A stretch of DNA of 64,000 nucleotides from AA29 sp041481445 (GTDB lineage: Bacteria; Acidobacteriota; Vicinamibacteria; Fen-336), in the NCBI GenBank assembly GCA_041481445.1, contig JBGPBV010000011.1, positions 1 to 64,000 of the forward strand. The letters are read 5' to 3'. Made by a program: the position numbers and the translations under genes. Of the stretch, positions 1-8,340 are shown one piece after another. Position 1 is the first letter of the stretch. Each line of letters opens with the position of its first letter. The notes beneath the pieces were generated by a model. The model was given only the letters and a program-made list of their open reading frames with translations, did no database searches and was not told where the DNA came from.

Positions 1-1302
1 GGCATCCCCGGGAACCTCGAGCTGAAGACGGGCACGCTCGGCCCGCCCAGCCTCTTCGGCGCGGCTGAATACGCGAAGGACGGGCTGCTCGCCATCACCG
101 AGCTGCTCGGCCGCACGCCCTGGTTCTACCGGATGGCGGACATGACGGCCGCGCTCATGCGCCACGCGCCGGTCCCGAGCGCGTACGGGCCGCTGCCCGA
201 CGCCGGGGCCGAGCTCAACGGTGATGTGCTGCAGACCCTGGTGCGCCTCGCCCCCATGACCGGCGACCGCCGCTTCCTCGAATGGGCGGAGCGCATCGGG
301 GACGCCTACGTCGAGGAGGTCCTGCCCCGCAACCACGACCTGCCCGGCTACACCTGGGACTTCCAGAAGCACGAGGGACCCGACCGGATGCGGCTCCGCG
401 ACCACGGCAACGAGATCGTGGTGGGCCTGACCCTGCTGCACGCGCTGGAGACCGAGCGCGGAGGGACGCGGGCGGCCGCCTGGCGCGCCCCGATCGGACG
501 CATGCTCGACCGCGTCCTGGCCTCCGCCAACCCGGACGGGATGCTCTACGACGAGATCCGCCCGTCCGACCTCCAGCCGCTGCAGACCCGCCTGTCCGAC
601 AACTGGGGCTACGTCTACGGCGCGGTGTACACGCACTACATGGTGACGGGAGAGACCAGGTACCGTGAGGCCGTCCTGCGCCTGCTGCGGAACCTGCCGA
701 AGTACCGCGGGCACGACTGGGAGAACGGCAGCCAGGACGGCTACGCGGACACCATCGAGAGCGCGCTCTACCTCGTCGCGCGGGAGCCCGTCCCGGAGGC
801 GACCTCCTGGATCGAGTCGGAGACGAAGACCCTCATCGCCTTCCAGCAGCCCGACGGCACCATCGAGCGCTGGTACGGCGACGGCAACTGGTCGCGGACT
901 CTGCTCCTCTACGCGATGTGGAAGACCCAGGGCTGCTTCCTCGAGGGCTGGACGGAGGGCGTGAAGCTCGGCGCCGTGCGCGATGGGGAGCGCCTCCTCG
1001 TGTCGCTCGAGGCGCCCCCGGGATGGACGGGACGACTGCACTTCGACCACGCGCGCCACCGGCGCGACCTGAACTTCGACCGCGACTACGTCCGGCTCAA
1101 CGAGTGGCCGGAGTGGTTCACGGTGGACGAGGACACGCTCTATCGCCTCACGGACGGGACGGGGGGGACCGAGGTCCGGCTGGGATCCGAGCTGAAGGAC
1201 GGGATCGAGGTCCGAGGACGGGGGCGATGGATCGTGGAGGAGGCGGCCGGCGCTGGACGATCTACCGCGCGATCCACAACCACGTTTCCCGAGCGCCCGT
1301 GA
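1..1302 (+). CDS. Alpha/alpha-toroid carbohydrate-active protein, 3' part (glycosidase/heparinase-like)
   Basis: The frame is open from base 1 with no start, so this is the C-terminal 433 residues of a longer protein. The visible part is a chain of helical hairpins rich in aromatic and acidic residues (DNWGYVYGAVY, GHDWENGSQDGYADTIESA, ERWYGDGNWSRT). This is typical of (alpha/alpha)6 barrel glycosidases and polysaccharide lyases. After about residue 330 a beta-rich tail follows (RLNEWPEWFTVDED) like that seen after the toroid in heparinase-like proteins. I cannot name the substrate. The last 14 codons overlap the convergent acyltransferase gene by 41 bp, so the extreme C-terminus may be a read-through tail. 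The fold class is fairly safe; the enzyme activity is not shown. Confidence 0.6.
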   Translation, partial: GIPGNLELKTGTLGPPSLFGAAEYAKDGLLAITELLGRTPWFYRMADMTAALMRHAPVPSAYGPLPDAGAELNGDVLQTLVRLAPMTGDRRFLEWAERIGDAYVEEVLPRNHDLPGYTWDFQKHEGPDRMRLRDHGNEIVVGLTLLHALETERGGTRAAAWRAPIGRMLDRVLASANPDGMLYDEIRPSDLQPLQTRLSDNWGYVYGAVYTHYMVTGETRYREAVLRLLRNLPKYRGHDWENGSQDGYADTIESALYLVAREPVPEATSWIESETKTLIAFQQPDGTIERWYGDGNWSRTLLLYAMWKTQGCFLEGWTEGVKLGAVRDGERLLVSLEAPPGWTGRLHFDHARHRRDLNFDRDYVRLNEWPEWFTVDEDTLYRLTDGTGGTEVRLGSELKDGIEVRGRGRWIVEEAAGAGRSTARSTTTFPERP

Positions 1303-1963
1303 TGCGGGCGCCGAGGCTCGCGTAGATGTTCGCGACCGCGGAGTGCCGGTAGCTGTACCTCGCGAAGCCCACGGTGTGGCCGGCGGCCGCGTACGCGGCC
1401 AGCGCGGCCGAGTACAAGAGCGACCCGGAGATGGCCGCCGTCTTCGACAGCATCGCGAGCGTGAGCTCCAGTCCGCCCCTGGAGGGCGCGCTGAGGAACC
1501 AGCCCTGCGTCTGGCCATCGCGCGTCGCGCGGAGACAGGTCGCCGGTGACTCGGCGATCAGGCGCCGTGACCACAGCGCATAGCGCGCCTCGACGCGCTC
1601 GGTCGTCACCCCGGGCAGCAGGAAGAACCGGTCGCCCTCGAACGCGCGCACCTCGTCCGTCCTGACCTCGAAAGGCCGGCCGGCCGCGGCGATCAGCTCG
1701 ATATCGGCCGCCCTTCCCCTCTCCGCCTCCGCCCCGGCCAGTCTCACCCGAAACTCCATCTGCGCGTCCGCGAACACGAACCGCGCGTCGTGCATCTTGC
1801 GCACGAGCGCGGGGGCGGGGGACTCGACGTGGAACTCCGCCCAGTCATGGCGCGCGAGCTGCGACCGGCGCTCGCCGTCCGTCTGGTCGAAGAACGCCGC
1901 GGAGTCGACGATCCCGACGTCCTTCCCCCACCAGGCGGTGTTGAACTCGTGGGTCCGGATCAC
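1262..1963 (-). CDS. GNAT-family N-acyltransferase
   Basis: A 233-residue protein whose C-terminal half has the GNAT acyl-CoA-binding and dimer elements: a helix after GSLLYSAALAAY, then YSYRHSAVANIYASLGARI, the usual N-x-x-A-x-x-x-Y-x-x-L-G-F/A pattern of sugar N-acetyltransferases such as WecD/RffC. The start is GTG at 1963, whose last two bases and the next A form the TGA stop of the upstream luxC-like gene (GTGA overlap), so translation is coupled. It is the last gene of the acyl/glycan operon that begins at 7370. By context it probably acylates an amino group on a sugar or on the product of the reductase module. The acyl donor could be CoA or the operon's own carrier protein; neither is shown by sequence. 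Confidence 0.7.
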   Translation of the reverse strand: MIRTHEFNTAWWGKDVGIVDSAAFFDQTDGERRSQLARHDWAEFHVESPAPALVRKMHDARFVFADAQMEFRVRLAGAEAERGRAADIELIAAAGRPFEVRTDEVRAFEGDRFFLLPGVTTERVEARYALWSRRLIAESPATCLRATRDGQTQGWFLSAPSRGGLELTLAMLSKTAAISGSLLYSAALAAYAAAGHTVGFARYSYRHSAVANIYASLGARITGARETWLWIAR

Positions 1964-3162
1964 GCGCGCACCTCCACGATCTGGAACGCATCCGCCCAGA
2001 AACGGCGGCCGTCCCAGATGCTGCCGAAGCGATGCATCTCGCGAATCGGCACGATGCGCAGCGCTTTCGAGCTCGCCGCGATCTCCAGCCAGCGCCGGAG
2101 CCGCCTGGGGTTCGACGCGACGCCGAGGGTCTGGGCGTTGGCGGGCAACCCGGCCAGGGCCTGCGCCTCGCGGGCGGCGACGACGGGGAGCATCAGTGCC
2201 GCCGGCTTGAAGGGCAGGTCGTACCTGCCGGCGGCCAGGACCGCGGCGTTGCGCGGCGCCAGCGCCGCCCTCCATCCGTTCGCGCGCGCCCACTGCGACG
2301 CGAGCACGTTCGCGGAGGCGGCGTGCGGCGCGGGATCGCCGGGCGCGGCCGAGCTCCACAGCGCCACCATCCGGTCCCGCACCGCCACCGCGTCCCTGTC
2401 CTTGGCGCCGATGAGCACGAGCCGGCTCGGGGACGTGCATGCCGCCTGCCCACGGATGGCGAACGCGCGAATGACGTCGCGCAGGTTCGCGTCGGTGAGC
2501 TCGTCCGGGTGGAGCCAGGCCTCCGAGCGCCGGTCCACGAAGTACGACGCGATGCTCCCGGTGGGGTGGGGCAGCCTCTCGACGCCCCTGGCCGCCTCCT
2601 CCGATCCGAAGAGGACGCGCATGTCCGCTGCCGCCGCCCACGCCGCGTTGCGCGTGTCGTCGCGATCGAACACCTCGTGGGCTACGTTCTGCCGCAGCGC
2701 CCGGGCGAGCGCGCTCCCCCTGGGCGCCTTGCCCCGAACGAAGTCGAGGAAGGTGGAAGTGAGATCGGTCGCGCGCGCGCTCCCCTTCAGCCGCAGCCGG
2801 CTGCCCGTCATCAGGAGCATCGCGCTGACGAGGGGACCGAGAAGGCTCACGCTCGCGGGCAGCCACACCGCGATCGTTCCGCGGGGCCGCGCGAGCGCGC
2901 CCACCGCGGCCCCCTTCGGCAGCGTGGCCATCGCCTCGCCGAAGGCCTCCGTGAACGGCGCCCGCAGCCGCTCCCTGGTGAGGGACGACATCAGGTAGGC
3001 CCATTCGTCGCGGCGAAACTCCGCGGGCCTCTCGCGCACCATCGCCCGCTGGACCCGAGTCCAGTCCTTGACGAGGGTGTCGAGGGCGAAGGGCAGGGCC
3101 ACCGCCGTCACGCCGGCGGCGTTCCTGAAGTAGTGCAGGCGCGGCCGCTCAGCCGTTCGCAC
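1960..3162 (-). CDS. LuxC-like acyl-CoA/acyl-protein reductase
   Basis: 400 residues in the aldehyde dehydrogenase superfamily LuxC branch. The catalytic Cys lies in GQAACTSPSR (Cys242), matching the GQxCxSP signature of LuxC fatty acid reductases. A hydrophobic cofactor-domain segment (TIAVWLPASVSLLGPLVSAM) lies at about residues 96-115. LuxC takes an acyl group from the LuxE/LuxD machinery and reduces it with NADPH to an aldehyde. Here it sits directly after a LuxE-like gene (14 nt overlap) and before a GNAT gene (4 nt overlap), but no luxA, luxB or luxD is present. LuxC/LuxE pairs without luciferase are known from surface-polysaccharide loci, which fits the GT2 gene of this operon. The start is GTG at 3162. 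Family assignment is strong; substrate is unknown. Confidence 0.85.
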   Translation of the reverse strand: MRTAERPRLHYFRNAAGVTAVALPFALDTLVKDWTRVQRAMVRERPAEFRRDEWAYLMSSLTRERLRAPFTEAFGEAMATLPKGAAVGALARPRGTIAVWLPASVSLLGPLVSAMLLMTGSRLRLKGSARATDLTSTFLDFVRGKAPRGSALARALRQNVAHEVFDRDDTRNAAWAAAADMRVLFGSEEAARGVERLPHPTGSIASYFVDRRSEAWLHPDELTDANLRDVIRAFAIRGQAACTSPSRLVLIGAKDRDAVAVRDRMVALWSSAAPGDPAPHAASANVLASQWARANGWRAALAPRNAAVLAAGRYDLPFKPAALMLPVVAAREAQALAGLPANAQTLGVASNPRRLRRWLEIAASSKALRIVPIREMHRFGSIWDGRRFWADAFQIVEVRA

Positions 3163-4213
3163 AGCCGCGGATCTCCGCTTGCGGAATGCGTCCCCGCAAC
3201 TGGAAGCGGCGGCCGGCGCGGCCGCAGGGGCAGCCGTCCGGCAGCCGGACGCCGACGTCCTCGGTGAGCACGCTGTGGTACGGCGCGCCGAGCGGGAGGG
3301 GGTTCATGAGCTGCAGCTGCCCTTCCTGGCCGCGCCGCGGCTCGAGGGTCAGGGGATCGCGCACGATGACGTCCGCCCACACCGGGACGTGCCGCGCGTC
3401 CGCGCGGCAGAGTGGGTAGACGATCCCCACCTGCTCCACGAGGCCGTAGTAGTCCAGCACCTGTGAGCCCTTTCCCGTACCGGCGAGGAGGGCCGCCTCG
3501 AACGCGGCGCGCGTGACCGGCGGCGCCTCGAGGGTCTTCCATCCCCCGCTGTGCACGAAGGTCACGCGGGCCTTGGCGAGCCGCCCGCGGACGTCCGCGG
3601 GGATCGCCGCCGCCGCCCAGCCCGCCCAGAGGATCCCCGTGAGGCCGTACACGAGCACGTCGCCGGACTTCTCGAGGGCGGCCTTGACGGCGTCCCATCT
3701 CACCGGCCGAGCCGGCGGCAGCACGAAGCGGAGATCGGACGCCATCGCCTTGAGGCTCAGGGCGGCGGCCACGCGCGCCGGCAGCTCGCCGCCGTCGCGC
3801 AGCGAGCGGGGATCGTCCAGCACCAGCAACGGCCTTGGCTCGGCCCCGATGAAGTCGGAGAGGATCGCGACGACGCTCCTGGCCTGGCGTCGCGAGCTTT
3901 CGTCGTCGAGCGGGATGCGGCTGGACGTACCCGACGTCGTCGCCGACGACTTGAGGACGCGCTGATGGCGGACGGAGGCGTGCTCCGACCGCAGCTCCAT
4001 CTGCTTGAAGAGACCCACGTGTACGAACGGCACGTCCTCGAGGCGCCTGGGCTTCCCGAGGCCCTTCGTGAGCTCGGCGTACGGCGGGCAGGCCCGGCGA
4101 TGGAAGTGGGTGAGCGCGGCCATCTCCCGCCGCAGGGCCTCGTCGTCGCGGGGGCCGAACGGCGGCCGATCGAGGAGCGGGCTCACCGATGGACGGGCTT
4201 CCTGCTCGCTCAA
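3149..4213 (-). CDS. LuxE-like acyl-protein synthetase (LuxE/PaaK family)
   Basis: 354 residues of the ANL-related acyl-protein synthetase family (Pfam LuxE). Visible signatures are the Ser/Thr-rich phosphate loop KSSATTSGTSSRIPLD, the central FVHSGGWKTLEA block that is highly conserved in LuxE, and DYYGLVEQVGIVYPLC, corresponding to the adenylate-binding YG-x-x-E motif. LuxE forms an acyl-AMP, keeps the acyl group as a thioester and hands it to LuxC. The start is TTG at 4213, overlapping the TGA stop of the acyl carrier protein gene (TTGA). A GTG or ATG that would give a sensible N-terminus is absent, and upstream codons in this frame look non-coding. Direct coupling to the carrier-protein gene suggests that the carried acyl group, rather than free fatty acid, is the substrate. 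Confidence 0.82.
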   Translation of the reverse strand: MSEQEARPSVSPLLDRPPFGPRDDEALRREMAALTHFHRRACPPYAELTKGLGKPRRLEDVPFVHVGLFKQMELRSEHASVRHQRVLKSSATTSGTSSRIPLDDESSRRQARSVVAILSDFIGAEPRPLLVLDDPRSLRDGGELPARVAAALSLKAMASDLRFVLPPARPVRWDAVKAALEKSGDVLVYGLTGILWAGWAAAAIPADVRGRLAKARVTFVHSGGWKTLEAPPVTRAAFEAALLAGTGKGSQVLDYYGLVEQVGIVYPLCRADARHVPVWADVIVRDPLTLEPRRGQEGQLQLMNPLPLGAPYHSVLTEDVGVRLPDGCPCGRAGRRFQLRGRIPQAEIRGCANG

Positions 4214-4452
4214 AACCTGATGGCCTGGCCTTCCAGGATCTTCATGAGATCGGCGACGCCCTGCACCGCGGCCGCCTCTTCGGCCGACATGTGGTATTGG
4301 AACGTCTCCTCGACCCCCACCGCGATCGAGACCACGGCCAGCGAATCCCACGCGTCGACGTCGGTCCGCTTCAGGTCGAATCGGAACTCACCGTCTCCCA
4401 GCAGCAGGACGTCGGTGAGCAGGGACCGGAGCTTCTCGCGATTCTCGTTCAT
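4210..4452 (-). CDS. Acyl carrier protein
   Basis: An 80-residue acidic four-helix protein with the phosphopantetheine attachment motif DAWDSLAVV; Ser37 is the modified residue (variant of the DSL motif). The following helix VSIAVGVEETFQYHM matches helix II of discrete ACPs. It starts with ATG at 4452, ten bases beyond the stop of the AMP-ligase gene, and its stop overlaps the LuxE-like start. The sequence is unlike housekeeping AcpP (no DSLDTVEL), so this is a specialised carrier for the operon. It probably shuttles the acyl chain from the ligase to the LuxE/LuxC pair or to the GNAT transferase. A 4'-phosphopantetheinyl transferase is not encoded in the window. Confidence 0.88.
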   Translation of the reverse strand: MNENREKLRSLLTDVLLLGDGEFRFDLKRTDVDAWDSLAVVSIAVGVEETFQYHMSAEEAAAVQGVADLMKILEGQAIRF

Positions 4453-4461
4453 GCGGAGACA

Positions 4462-5664
4462 CTAGTATCGCTGAGCCCAGTGCACGGTGGAACGGCGGGC
4501 CGTGTCCGCCAGCCGGCGCAGGTCGGGCTTCCCGTTCGGGAGCAGCGGCAGCGTCCCCACGCTCTCGATGCGCAGCGGCCAGTGCGGCCGTGCGAACGAC
4601 GCGCGCAGAAGGGCGAGAATCCCCTTCAGCTCCTTGTCGTCCGGGGCGGGCGCGAGCACGAGGACGTGCGCACCCTCTCCCATCTCGTCCGTCGTTCGGT
4701 AGAGGGCGGCGTGCCCCTTCCACACGCCTTGGACCGCGGTCTGCACCTGCGGGAGCGAGATCTTCTCGCCGAAGCGCTTGTACACCTCGCTCGCCCGGCC
4801 GGTGAGGAGGACGGTTCCGTCCGCGGCCACCTGCCCGAGATCCCCGGTCGGGATCCACTCCTCCCCGGGGATCGCGTGGGCGACGCCGTTCTCGACGACC
4901 AGCGTCGCCGAGTACACGCTCCGGAACTGGAGCACGTCGTCGCGAGCGCGTACGGAGATTCCGGGCAGGGCCTTGCCGACGTCCTGCGCGGCCGGCGCCT
5001 CCCAGGCGCCCCGGATCGTGAGCCGTGGCATGGCCTCGGCGCACCCGTAGTTGTTGAACACCTTCGCGTTCGGGAACGCGCGCGCGAGGTCTTCGAGCCG
5101 CTCCTGCGGGAACCGTGCGCCGGCAAAGTGCAGCCGGACGACGCCCGGGAAGGTCGCGGTCGGGAACAGCTGCAGGAGCAGCGGAACCTGCGCGCCAACC
5201 ATGCACACCATGGCGTCACGCGCCGCCTCCAGCGCGGCCCGGGTGCCCGCGGGGTCCGAAAAGCCGGCGGTCGTCACGAACCGGCGCCCGAACCGGTGGC
5301 TCCAGACCCACTGATTGACGAAGGCGTAGGAGTACGAGAGGGGCAGGAGGCAGATCGTCTGCCGTGCCGGGTCGTTGTCCTGCCGCTCGTGGATCACCTC
5401 GGCGAGCGCTTCCGCGCGCGCGCGCGACCCGATGACGAGCTTGGGGTCGCCGGCCGATCCCGACGTCAGCAGGCCGAAGTGCCGCTGGCCATGGCTCTCC
5501 GGCACGAGCGCGATCGCGTGGGTCAGCCAGGAGCGGCCGCTCCCGGCCCTGGTCGGCGCGAGCACGAACGACTCGGACGCCGCCCAGAGCCGGGTGACCT
5601 GCGCCGGATCGCGATCGACCTCGGCTTCGTGAACGACCTTCACGAGGCCGCGAGCACCGGGCAC
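4462..5664 (-). CDS. AMP-forming acyl ligase (ANL superfamily)
   Basis: 400 residues with ANL core motifs in order: LLTSGSAGDPKLV (A3 phosphate loop), NNYGCAEAMPRLT (A5), TGDLGQVAADG (A7), LTGRASEVYKRFGEKISLP (A8 hinge) and LPNGKPD with the catalytic A10 Lys. It is shorter than usual acyl-CoA synthetases (450-550), lacking part of the N-terminal subdomain. The start is GTG at 5664, 13 nt after the GT2 stop; a start further upstream is blocked by that gene. It precedes the ACP gene by 9 nt, so the simplest role is activation of a carboxylic acid and loading of that ACP. It resembles the stand-alone loading ligases of polyketide, arylpolyene and acyl-homoserine-like pathways. CoA as acceptor is also possible. 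Confidence 0.8.
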   Translation of the reverse strand: MPGARGLVKVVHEAEVDRDPAQVTRLWAASESFVLAPTRAGSGRSWLTHAIALVPESHGQRHFGLLTSGSAGDPKLVIGSRARAEALAEVIHERQDNDPARQTICLLPLSYSYAFVNQWVWSHRFGRRFVTTAGFSDPAGTRAALEAARDAMVCMVGAQVPLLLQLFPTATFPGVVRLHFAGARFPQERLEDLARAFPNAKVFNNYGCAEAMPRLTIRGAWEAPAAQDVGKALPGISVRARDDVLQFRSVYSATLVVENGVAHAIPGEEWIPTGDLGQVAADGTVLLTGRASEVYKRFGEKISLPQVQTAVQGVWKGHAALYRTTDEMGEGAHVLVLAPAPDDKELKGILALLRASFARPHWPLRIESVGTLPLLPNGKPDLRRLADTARRSTVHWAQRY

Positions 5665-5677
5665 CAGCGCATGGTGC

Positions 5678-6601
5678 TCAGTTCCTCGCCTCGTAGACCG
5701 CCCGGACCGTCGTATACGGCCGCTGCTTCACCTCGGAGAAGATCTTCGCCAGGTACACGCCGATCACGCCGAGGGAGAGAAGCGTCACCCCGCCCAGGAA
5801 CCAGATGGACACGATGAGCGAGGCCCAGCCCTCGAGCCGCTCGCCGAAGAACAGGCGGCGGATCACGAGGTAGGTCGCGCAGATGCCGGCGAGGAGGGAG
5901 ATGCCGGTGCCGAGGTAGAAGATGAGCACGAGGGGCGCGGTGCTGAACGAGGTGATCGAGTTGACGAGATGCGCGACTCGCTGGCCCAGGCGGTACGTCG
6001 TGGTGCCCTTGTGGGCCTTGTCCACGGGCAGGGGGACCTGCTTGAAGCCCGCGTACGACCAGATCGCGGCCAGGTTCACTTCGCGCTCCTGATACTGCAC
6101 GAGCGCGTCCACGTAGCGGCGCGTCATCACGCGCGCGGTGGTGAGGTTGCGCGGGATGGGATGCGGGGCAATGGCGTTGAACAGCGTGTAGAAGAGCGAT
6201 CCCGTCATCCGCTCGAACCACCCGCCCTTGCGCCGGCGCTGGACGCCATGCACCACGTCCGCGTCCTGGCGCTCGAGCTCCTCCGTGAAGGACGTCAGCA
6301 GCTCCGGCCCCTCCTCGAGATCGGAGTCGATCAGGAACACCCGCTCGCCCCGGGCGTGCTGGAGGCCCGTCATCATCGCCTTGTGATGCCCGAAGTTCCG
6401 GGCGAGATCGACGACCTTGACGTGCGGGTTGAGCGCCCGGATCTCGAGCGCCTTCTCCAGGGACCCATCCGGGGAGCCGTCGTTCACGAGCACGATCTCG
6501 AAGTCCTTCGTGAGCAGTCCCGCCGCCTCGGTCGCGCGGCGCACGAACTCGTCGAGGTAGGGGCGGGAGCGGTACATCGTGCTGACGACGGAGAATCGCA
6601 T
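5678..6601 (-). CDS. GT2 membrane glycosyltransferase (DPM1/ArnC/GtrB type)
   Basis: A GT-A domain (residues 1 to about 210) begins MRFSVVSTMYRSRPYLDEF and has VNDGSPDGS, ARNFGHHKA and the DxD-like LIDSDLEEGPELL. It is followed by two long hydrophobic segments (APLVLIFYLGTGISLLAGICATYLVI and WASLIVSIWFLGGVTLLSLGVIGVYLA). This is the layout of polyprenyl-phosphate sugar transferases such as ArnC and GtrB, which move a nucleotide sugar onto undecaprenyl phosphate at the inner face of the membrane. I prefer ATG at 6601, which aligns with the family N-terminus. GTG at 6622 would add seven residues and overlap the methyltransferase stop. It links the acyl module of this operon to lipid-linked glycan chemistry. 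Confidence 0.85.
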   Translation of the reverse strand: MRFSVVSTMYRSRPYLDEFVRRATEAAGLLTKDFEIVLVNDGSPDGSLEKALEIRALNPHVKVVDLARNFGHHKAMMTGLQHARGERVFLIDSDLEEGPELLTSFTEELERQDADVVHGVQRRRKGGWFERMTGSLFYTLFNAIAPHPIPRNLTTARVMTRRYVDALVQYQEREVNLAAIWSYAGFKQVPLPVDKAHKGTTTYRLGQRVAHLVNSITSFSTAPLVLIFYLGTGISLLAGICATYLVIRRLFFGERLEGWASLIVSIWFLGGVTLLSLGVIGVYLAKIFSEVKQRPYTTVRAVYEARN

Positions 6602-6611
6602 GTGGCCGAAC

Positions 6612-7370
6612 CTAGCGGGCACGCGCGACGGCGACGACCGTCCCCCCGAACGGCAAGCCGCCGAGGAGCCTGGCCCCCCAGCGCTCCAGCCCGAGCAGCG
6701 CGCTCAGAACGAGCCGCCTGACGCCACGTGCCGTGGTGTGATCGCTCTCGACGCCCGCGGCCGAAAACGGGCGCGGGCGTCCAAGCCGGAACGGGATCGT
6801 CCGGAAGAGCAGCACCGGGAGCGGCAGCAAGGCGAACATGTACGAGAGATGCTCCACCTCGAAGCCCGCCGCCTCGAGCGCGCGGCGCATCCGGCCGGTC
6901 GTGTAGCGGCGAAAGTGCCCGGCGTGCACGTCCTCGGCCGACCAGAGGATCGGGCACGCGGGCGCCGTGAGGTACAGGCGGCCGCCCGGCTCCAGGAAGC
7001 CCGCGGTGCCGCGGAGGAACCCGACGTCGTCCTCGATGTGCTCGACCACGTCGAACATCCCGATGGACCCGAGCGATCTCGGCGCGAAGCCCGCCGATTG
7101 GAGCGTCGCCGGCCGGGCTTCGAGGCCACGCTCCCGCGCCCGGCGCACGCCGGCCTCGCCCGGCTCCACGACGATCGCCGGAATCCCCACGCTCGCGAGG
7201 GCGGCCGCGACCACACCGTTGCCGCCGCCGACGTCATGGAGTGGCGGCCGCGGAGGGTAGCGCCGCATCAGGTCGAGGAGGACGCGGTTGCGGTGCTGGA
7301 ACCACCAGGATGCGTCCTCCACGGCGGCGCACGAGGCGTTCCCGTCGTCCGGATAGTGGACGCTCGACAC
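6612..7370 (-). CDS. Class I SAM-dependent methyltransferase (UbiG/COQ5-like)
   Basis: 252 residues. The nucleotide loop is LHDVGGGNGVVAAALA, followed by VVEPGEAG (ribose-binding acidic residue) and FDVVEHIEDDVGFLRG (post-II motif), a standard SAM-binding Rossmann fold. The C-terminal part is hydrophobic (MFALLPLPVLLFRTIPF) and may bind the membrane or a lipid substrate. I chose GTG at 7370 because a TAGAGT -10 box ends 7 nt before it, with TTCGAC 17 bp further upstream. This arrangement recurs at other genes here and implies a leaderless message. Earlier GTGs at 7376 and 7379 are alternatives. It is the promoter-proximal gene of the seven-gene operon and divergent from the aldo/keto reductase. 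Confidence 0.78.
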   Translation of the reverse strand: MSSVHYPDDGNASCAAVEDASWWFQHRNRVLLDLMRRYPPRPPLHDVGGGNGVVAAALASVGIPAIVVEPGEAGVRRARERGLEARPATLQSAGFAPRSLGSIGMFDVVEHIEDDVGFLRGTAGFLEPGGRLYLTAPACPILWSAEDVHAGHFRRYTTGRMRRALEAAGFEVEHLSYMFALLPLPVLLFRTIPFRLGRPRPFSAAGVESDHTTARGVRRLVLSALLGLERWGARLLGGLPFGGTVVAVARAR

Positions 7371-7406
7371 GGCCACCACTCTACGCCTGGTGGTCTGCGA
7401 GTCGAA
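7370..7406 (-). promoter_or_regulatory. Putative leaderless promoter of the acyl/glycan operon
   Basis: On the minus strand TTCGAC (7406-7401), 17 bp, then TAGAGT (7383-7378), with GTG at 7370 only 7 nt downstream. The position predicts a transcript starting at or very near the start codon. Prediction from sequence only. Confidence 0.4.
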
Positions 7407-7464
7407 CCGGGCCTTGCCGGGCGTGCTAAGGTTCGTGGGGTCGGGGGCCTTCGGAGGGGGAGTC

Positions 7465-8340
7465 ATGCAACGTCGCGACTTCATGCGCCGGGGCACGCTC
7501 GCCGGCGGCGCCGCCCTGCTGGGCCTCGGCCGCTTCCCGCACCATCTCTACGCGGCCGCTTCGAAGAAGCAGGCCCAGGACTGGGTCACGCTGGGCAAGA
7601 GCGGCCTGAGGGTCACGCGCCTGGCCCAGGGCACGGGCACGAGCGGGGTGGGGAAGCAGTCGAACCAGACCCGCGGCCTGGGCGAGCAGGGGCTGGCCGA
7701 TCTGCTGGTGGCGGGGGTGGACAACGGCGTGCACTTCTGGGACCTGGCCGACCAGTACGGGACTCATCCCCACGCCAGGCTCGCGCTGAAGACGGTCAAG
7801 CGCGACCAGGTCACCATCCTCACCAAGACCCACGCCAGCACCGAGGCCGAGATGCGCGCCGACCTCGATCGCTTCCGCCGGGAGCTCGGCACCGACCATC
7901 TCGACATCGTCCTCCTTCACAACATGCAGAGCACCACCTGGCCGGCGGAGAAGGCGGGCGCGATGGCCGTCCTGGAGGAGGCCAAGCAGAAGGGGATCAT
8001 CCGCGCCCACGGGACCTCCTGTCACACGCTGGGTGCGCTGCAGACGGCCGCTCACACCGACTGGGTCGACGTCGACCTCGCCCGCCTCAATCCCGTCGGC
8101 GCCCAGATGGACGCCGACCCCGCGACCGTCATCTCGGTGCTGCGGACCATGAAGGAGAAGGGCAAGGGCGTGATCGGGATGAAGATCCTGGGGGCGGGAG
8201 CCCTGCGGTCTCGGGTGGACGAAGCCCTGCAGTTCGCGCTGGCCCAGGACGTCCTGGACTGCTTCACGATCGGCGCCGAGAGCCTCGCCGAGTTCCGCGA
8301 CCTCGTGACAAGAATTCCAGTGGCCAGCATCCGCGCATAA
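7465..8340 (+). CDS. Tat-exported aldo/keto reductase
   Basis: 291 residues starting at ATG 7465 behind a purine-rich site (TCGGAGGGGGAG, 4 nt spacing). The N-terminus MQRRDFMRRGTLAGGAALLGLG is a twin-arginine signal. The mature domain begins WVTLGKSGLRVTRLAQGTG, like the YakC/PdxI group of the AKR superfamily. It has DLADQYGTHPHA with the catalytic Tyr, TILTKTHAS with the Lys, and HLDIVLLHNMQ with the His. The C-terminus lacks the long NADPH-binding tail of cytosolic AKRs, as is common for periplasmic ones. Tat export implies folding with cofactor in the cytoplasm. The substrate is unknown; a sugar or aldehyde is likely. It is transcribed alone toward the TonB receptor, with a repeat-rich regulatory spacer between the two genes. 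Confidence 0.82.
   Translation: MQRRDFMRRGTLAGGAALLGLGRFPHHLYAAASKKQAQDWVTLGKSGLRVTRLAQGTGTSGVGKQSNQTRGLGEQGLADLLVAGVDNGVHFWDLADQYGTHPHARLALKTVKRDQVTILTKTHASTEAEMRADLDRFRRELGTDHLDIVLLHNMQSTTWPAEKAGAMAVLEEAKQKGIIRAHGTSCHTLGALQTAAHTDWVDVDLARLNPVGAQMDADPATVISVLRTMKEKGKGVIGMKILGAGALRSRVDEALQFALAQDVLDCFTIGAESLAEFRDLVTRIPVASIRA

Noticed and set aside
1262..3004. Very long open frames on alternative strands and frames, such as 1262-3004, 4189-5817, 18086-21568, 59666-62266 and 60586-62320
   Set aside because: They are Arg/Gly/Pro/Ala/His-rich shadows caused by 70% GC and have no family motifs, while the opposite strand or another frame holds clear genes.
1960..4213. A bioluminescence (lux) operon
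   Set aside because: Only LuxC- and LuxE-like genes are present; luxA, luxB, luxD and luxG are absent, and an ACP and an acyl ligase replace LuxD.
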